The notes beneath the pieces are model-generated. The model had not been told where the DNA came from. It did not search any database and saw only the letters and a list, made by a program, of their open reading frames with translations. Made by a program: the position numbers and the translations under genes. DNA of 64,000 nucleotides. Source: Balanoglossus misakiensis. Lineage: Eukaryota > Hemichordata. Below, piece by piece: positions 62,786-64,000 of this stretch; position 1 is the first letter of the stretch; the number at the start of each line of letters is the position of its first letter. The stretch spans positions 12,338,001 through 12,402,000 of the forward strand of contig CM082577.2 in NCBI GenBank assembly GCA_040954595.2, written 5' to 3'.

Positions 62786-63450
62786 TTGTCATAAACTAAA
62801 CAAAATATCTCTACATCTCAAAAGAAAACAAAATGTTCAAGTACAGAAATTTTTGAAAATATTCCAGTACCTGTAGTGTGTGTGATTCTCTATTGCCTTT
62901 GCTTGGTAAGTATCAATTTTTTGTATATTATTGAGGTAAGATAAAAATCTGCGAAGGTTTGGCAATACTCGCTTAAATTTATATTTAAAGATAAAATTCT
63001 TTGAAAGTAATATAAAGTAATTCAGGGCTAACCACTCATCTTTTGTGTGGTTACTTTGAAAATTCTATTTTATACCCACCAAAACATCAAAAGGGTACAG
63101 CTCAATGGCAATATTACACTTTGTCTGTAATTGCAACTCTACATCCTTCCAAAAAGACAAAATACAGACGCATTCGAAAAATAAATATATAAGGATTTCC
63201 TCATAATTTTCACAGAAGGTGCATTTCACAGAATCGCATTTTCCCTGTTATCTTTAAAAATGTATTTGTAGTACAGATTCTACTAGCAATTCTGAATTGA
63301 AAATTACGCAAAGTGGAATCCTTTGTTACAATAAATGGTAAGGCATAGTGTAATTGCGAATCAAATCCCGAAGAGGTTTTTCCATTTTTGCGTACATCTC
63401 ATCGGTTTAAGATTATTCTTCAAAAATAACTTATTATAAGTAAAATAGAG
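62786..63450 (-). pseudogene. LINE remnant, C-terminal zinc-knuckle region
   Basis: Minus-strand pieces read TKDSTLRNFQFRIASRI, then TNTFLKITGK, then CTFCENYEEILIYLFFECVC, then FWKDVE. This is the pattern of the region downstream of RT in many LINEs (the 'zf-RVT' region). Frames are broken by stops. AT-rich, heavily decayed. Confidence 0.6.
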
Positions 63451-64000
63451 TAGGTTTTTTGCAGGATCTATTTGTGTGATACATGTTTGGGTGGTCATTA
63501 TTTACAGAGCCTTGTTGCTGAATCTTTCTGAACCGTGATCTTGGAATAGCGTTGTTTAAACCCATATGAAGGAGACAGTTTGGTGAAAAATTATGTCAGT
63601 TACTAAAATCTTGAATGATAAAATGGAACCGGAAAAATCTAATAAATCCGAAATATACATTACAACATTATCATATCAGCTTTTATAAAATATGGTAGCG
63701 TTGTTAACTTTCAGCTCTGGATTGAACCATATACACCTTTTTTATGTTATTAAGGATGTACGTTCAGTAAAATTGAAAGTATTGTCATTTTTTTTAATTG
63801 TGGATTTTTGGATTCTCCTTTGTATGTATAATGAAAATCCGTAATAAAATATATGGGTCACCGCGCTTGTTTTTGAAATACAGAGCCATGAATTTAGTCG
63901 ATAATAGAAGAAAACTGCTGACTCAGCATTTTTCACCAATGGTTTGTCTATGGGCAAAATTTTTGACGCAATTTATCTCAAAATAGAGCGCGGTGACCCC
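63451..64000. other. intron or flank, no gene seen; inverted GGGTCACCGCGC ends
   Basis: 'gggtcaccgcgct' at 63855-63867 is inverted as 'agagcgcggtgaccc' at the window edge, which suggests a small inverted-repeat element of about 150 bp, perhaps continuing outside. No exon recognised. Confidence 0.4.

Overview
The window is genomic DNA from an animal, most likely a marine invertebrate (possibly a hemichordate, cephalochordate or echinoderm; this is a guess from gene style and repeats). It has GT-AG introns, single-repeat ankyrin exons, and many LINE, Gypsy-type and DNA-transposon remnants with microsatellites. Nothing in it looks bacterial.

The one host gene I can support runs on the + strand across nearly the whole window. 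Its exons agree in splice phase: a Ser/Pro/Thr-rich linker exon at the left edge (ends 135), then after a 20-kb intron the exons 20332-20559, 22882-24091 (glycosyltransferase-like GT-B domain), 24443-24559, 24760-24882 and 24997-25089 (linkers), 25466-26194 (9-residue-repeat coiled coil plus a C-terminal globular domain) and 27482-27528. All of these join in phase 1. The last one switches to phase 0 and leads into at least 26 intact ankyrin exons, one repeat per exon, from 31539 to 61378. Neither end of the gene is in the window. The architecture (GT-like domain, coiled coil, ankyrin stack) resembles large lineage-expanded intracellular proteins of invertebrates, but its function is not known from the sequence.

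The ankyrin part shows three ages of duplication. Eleven exons at 31.5-36.1 kb are nearly identical, introns included. A 2.5-kb direct tandem duplication (29734-32271 and 32272-34806) is almost identical and cuts one ankyrin exon. A diverged five-exon block (36577-42782) recurs at 59579-61378.

The first intron carries a 10.7-kb minus-strand Gypsy-type LTR retrotransposon (5570-16225) with 288-bp LTRs, a CCTA target duplication, gag, pol and an extra third ORF. This copy is broken by a frame change in gag, an 840-bp pogo-like MITE inside gag and a TGA in the reverse transcriptase. Its Gag begins with a helix-hairpin-helix domain. Its third ORF ends in what looks like the C-terminal tail of a TatD-family hydrolase without the catalytic core.

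The introns at 42.8-61.4 kb are a museum of DNA transposons. At 45.7-54.1 kb four elements are nested, including a 5.7-kb palindromic element with about 1.5-kb inverted arms. Several insertions can be proved inside the window because a second repeat copy preserves the empty site.
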